Below are positions 63,325 to 64,000 of a DNA stretch of 64,000 nucleotides, in pieces. Position numbers and translations under genes: made by a program. Under the pieces are notes generated by a model. The model was given only the letters and a program-made list of their open reading frames with translations, was not told the origin of the DNA and searched no databases. Source of the DNA: Desulfopila inferna (GTDB lineage: Bacteria > Desulfobacterota > Desulfobulbia > Desulfobulbales > Desulfocapsaceae); assembly GCF_016919005.1 (NCBI RefSeq), contig NZ_JAFFQE010000001.1:372001-436000 (forward strand), in the 5' to 3' direction. The stretch's first letter is position 1. The number at the start of each line of letters is the position of its first letter.

Positions 63325-64000
63325 ATGAAACTTAAAATTGTTGCTCAAACTATGCGAAAATTCTTTCTATATATTCTGGCTGTTGTCATCTTTTCCCCAC
63401 TCCAGTCGGGTGCCGTTGAAACTGAAATCCAGAAAATACGCAAGTTGGATCGTGGCGGAAGTACTCAAATTTACGTAACATTCGACAAGGTCCCTCAATT
63501 TTCCCATACGCAGCGAGGGAAGCGGGTCGATGTTATTCTTGATACCAACCTCTCAAATACCGAGCCCCTGGACTTTCCAGCCGACGACAAAGTTGTCAAA
63601 TTTCTGACACAAGATAAAGATGGAAAAACAATACTCACCTTTTTCTTTCGTTATGAACCGCAAAAGGTAGAGACTTCCCCCTCTCAGGATAATTCTCTGG
63701 TTATTGATATTCTGCTGGGCAATGAATTCACAAAAGAATACCCTGAACTCACCTCAAGATTTGCAGGTCTCTCAGTAATTAAACGAAAGGATGCCGATTA
63801 TACCAATCCATATGTTGCCAGCCCATATGCCGGAAACTGGAGATCATTTTTTTCACGATATGAGCCTGAAATACAGACCAGCGCTCCGTTAAAATATACC
63901 ATTCCGCCTTTTCCGATTATCGATCTCATCCCGGATGTTCACAACAGTAATATGTTGCCGGCTGAATTTTTCTCCCTTTCCTCTCAGGGAAAATGGAAAG
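63325..64000 (+). CDS. Exported protein of unknown function (cut by window end)
   Basis: The frame from ATG 63325 remains open to the last base (225 codons). A signal peptide (LYILAVVIFSPLQSGA) is followed by ETEIQKIRKLDRGGSTQIYVTFDKVPQFSHTQRGKRVDVILDTNLS and LVIDILLGNEF, a beta-rich segment like AMIN-type cell-envelope domains. The rest lies outside the window. An in-frame ATG at 63352 gives a shorter signal peptide and is equally plausible; neither has a clear Shine-Dalgarno. Whether TPRs follow, as in similar proteins, cannot be seen here. Confidence 0.7.
   Translation, partial: MKLKIVAQTMRKFFLYILAVVIFSPLQSGAVETEIQKIRKLDRGGSTQIYVTFDKVPQFSHTQRGKRVDVILDTNLSNTEPLDFPADDKVVKFLTQDKDGKTILTFFFRYEPQKVETSPSQDNSLVIDILLGNEFTKEYPELTSRFAGLSVIKRKDADYTNPYVASPYAGNWRSFFSRYEPEIQTSAPLKYTIPPFPIIDLIPDVHNSNMLPAEFFSLSSQGKWK

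Noticed and set aside
1-64000. tRNA, rRNA or CRISPR array
   Set aside because: No cloverleaf with CCA end, no conserved rRNA segment and no regularly spaced direct repeats were seen in the gaps.

Overview
The window looks like a chromosomal segment of a Gram-negative sulfate- or sulfur-metabolising Desulfobacterota bacterium, probably a Desulfobulbales or Desulfotalea relative. This placement is inferred from gene content, not tested. The clues are outer-membrane genes (tolB, cpoB, a TPR/beta-barrel protein), a PurD-PurE fusion, a family II inorganic pyrophosphatase, olefin-type oleBCD genes, hybrid CheA chemosensory genes and a gene best read as a selenoprotein. Coding density is high. I see no tRNA, rRNA, CRISPR array, prophage or transposase.

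Layout. 1-2.8 kb (+): the end of tolB, a cpoB-like lipoprotein and tlyA. 3-7.9 kb (-): oleB-oleC-oleD and an M48 peptidase, each pair overlapping. 8.5 kb: a cold-shock gene. 8.7-15.7 kb: pepA, a DUF21/CBS membrane protein, an HtrA-like protease with mgtE, a TPR-methyltransferase and a small membrane protein. 16-26 kb: purM, mogA, an EF-G paralogue, murJ, a phasin-like protein, a dus gene and a large HEAT/cNMP/PilZ protein. 26-29.8 kb: a lipoprotein, an S4 protein, the candidate selenoprotein and Mn-pyrophosphatase. 30-39.5 kb: a membrane protein, an M18 peptidase, a lytic transglycosylase, ettA, an Hpt protein, a Sua5-type protein, purD-purE, a FadR-like TetR regulator and greA. 39.6-50 kb: the TPR/beta-barrel protein, rpoH, lepA, engB, hisG, hisI and an FKBP isomerase. 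50.3-62.8 kb: a signalling island with cheA(hybrid)-cheW-cheB-cheR-response regulator, a nuclease, a cNMP-binding protein and a sigma-54 activator on +, then cheY, cheX and a tandem CheX-like protein on -. The last 0.7 kb starts an exported protein cut by the window end.

The most notable observation is at 27.5-28.7 kb. A single reading frame, with signal peptide, is interrupted by one UGA inside a C-G-S-(UGA) motif. Eighteen nucleotides after the UGA is a GGUCU apical loop on a 6-bp stem, the spacing and loop I recall for E. coli fdhF. The simplest reading is a selenocysteine protein on a 5'-nucleotidase-like fold that has lost its usual metal ligands.

Other points: oleBCD has no oleA beside it; intergenic elements of 130-200 bp with GTAACTATTCAG-type termini recur at five sites; two proteins combine signalling domains in unusual ways; and a FadR-like operator sits both before its own gene and before the pyrophosphatase gene. 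All functions are read from sequence motifs without database searches.
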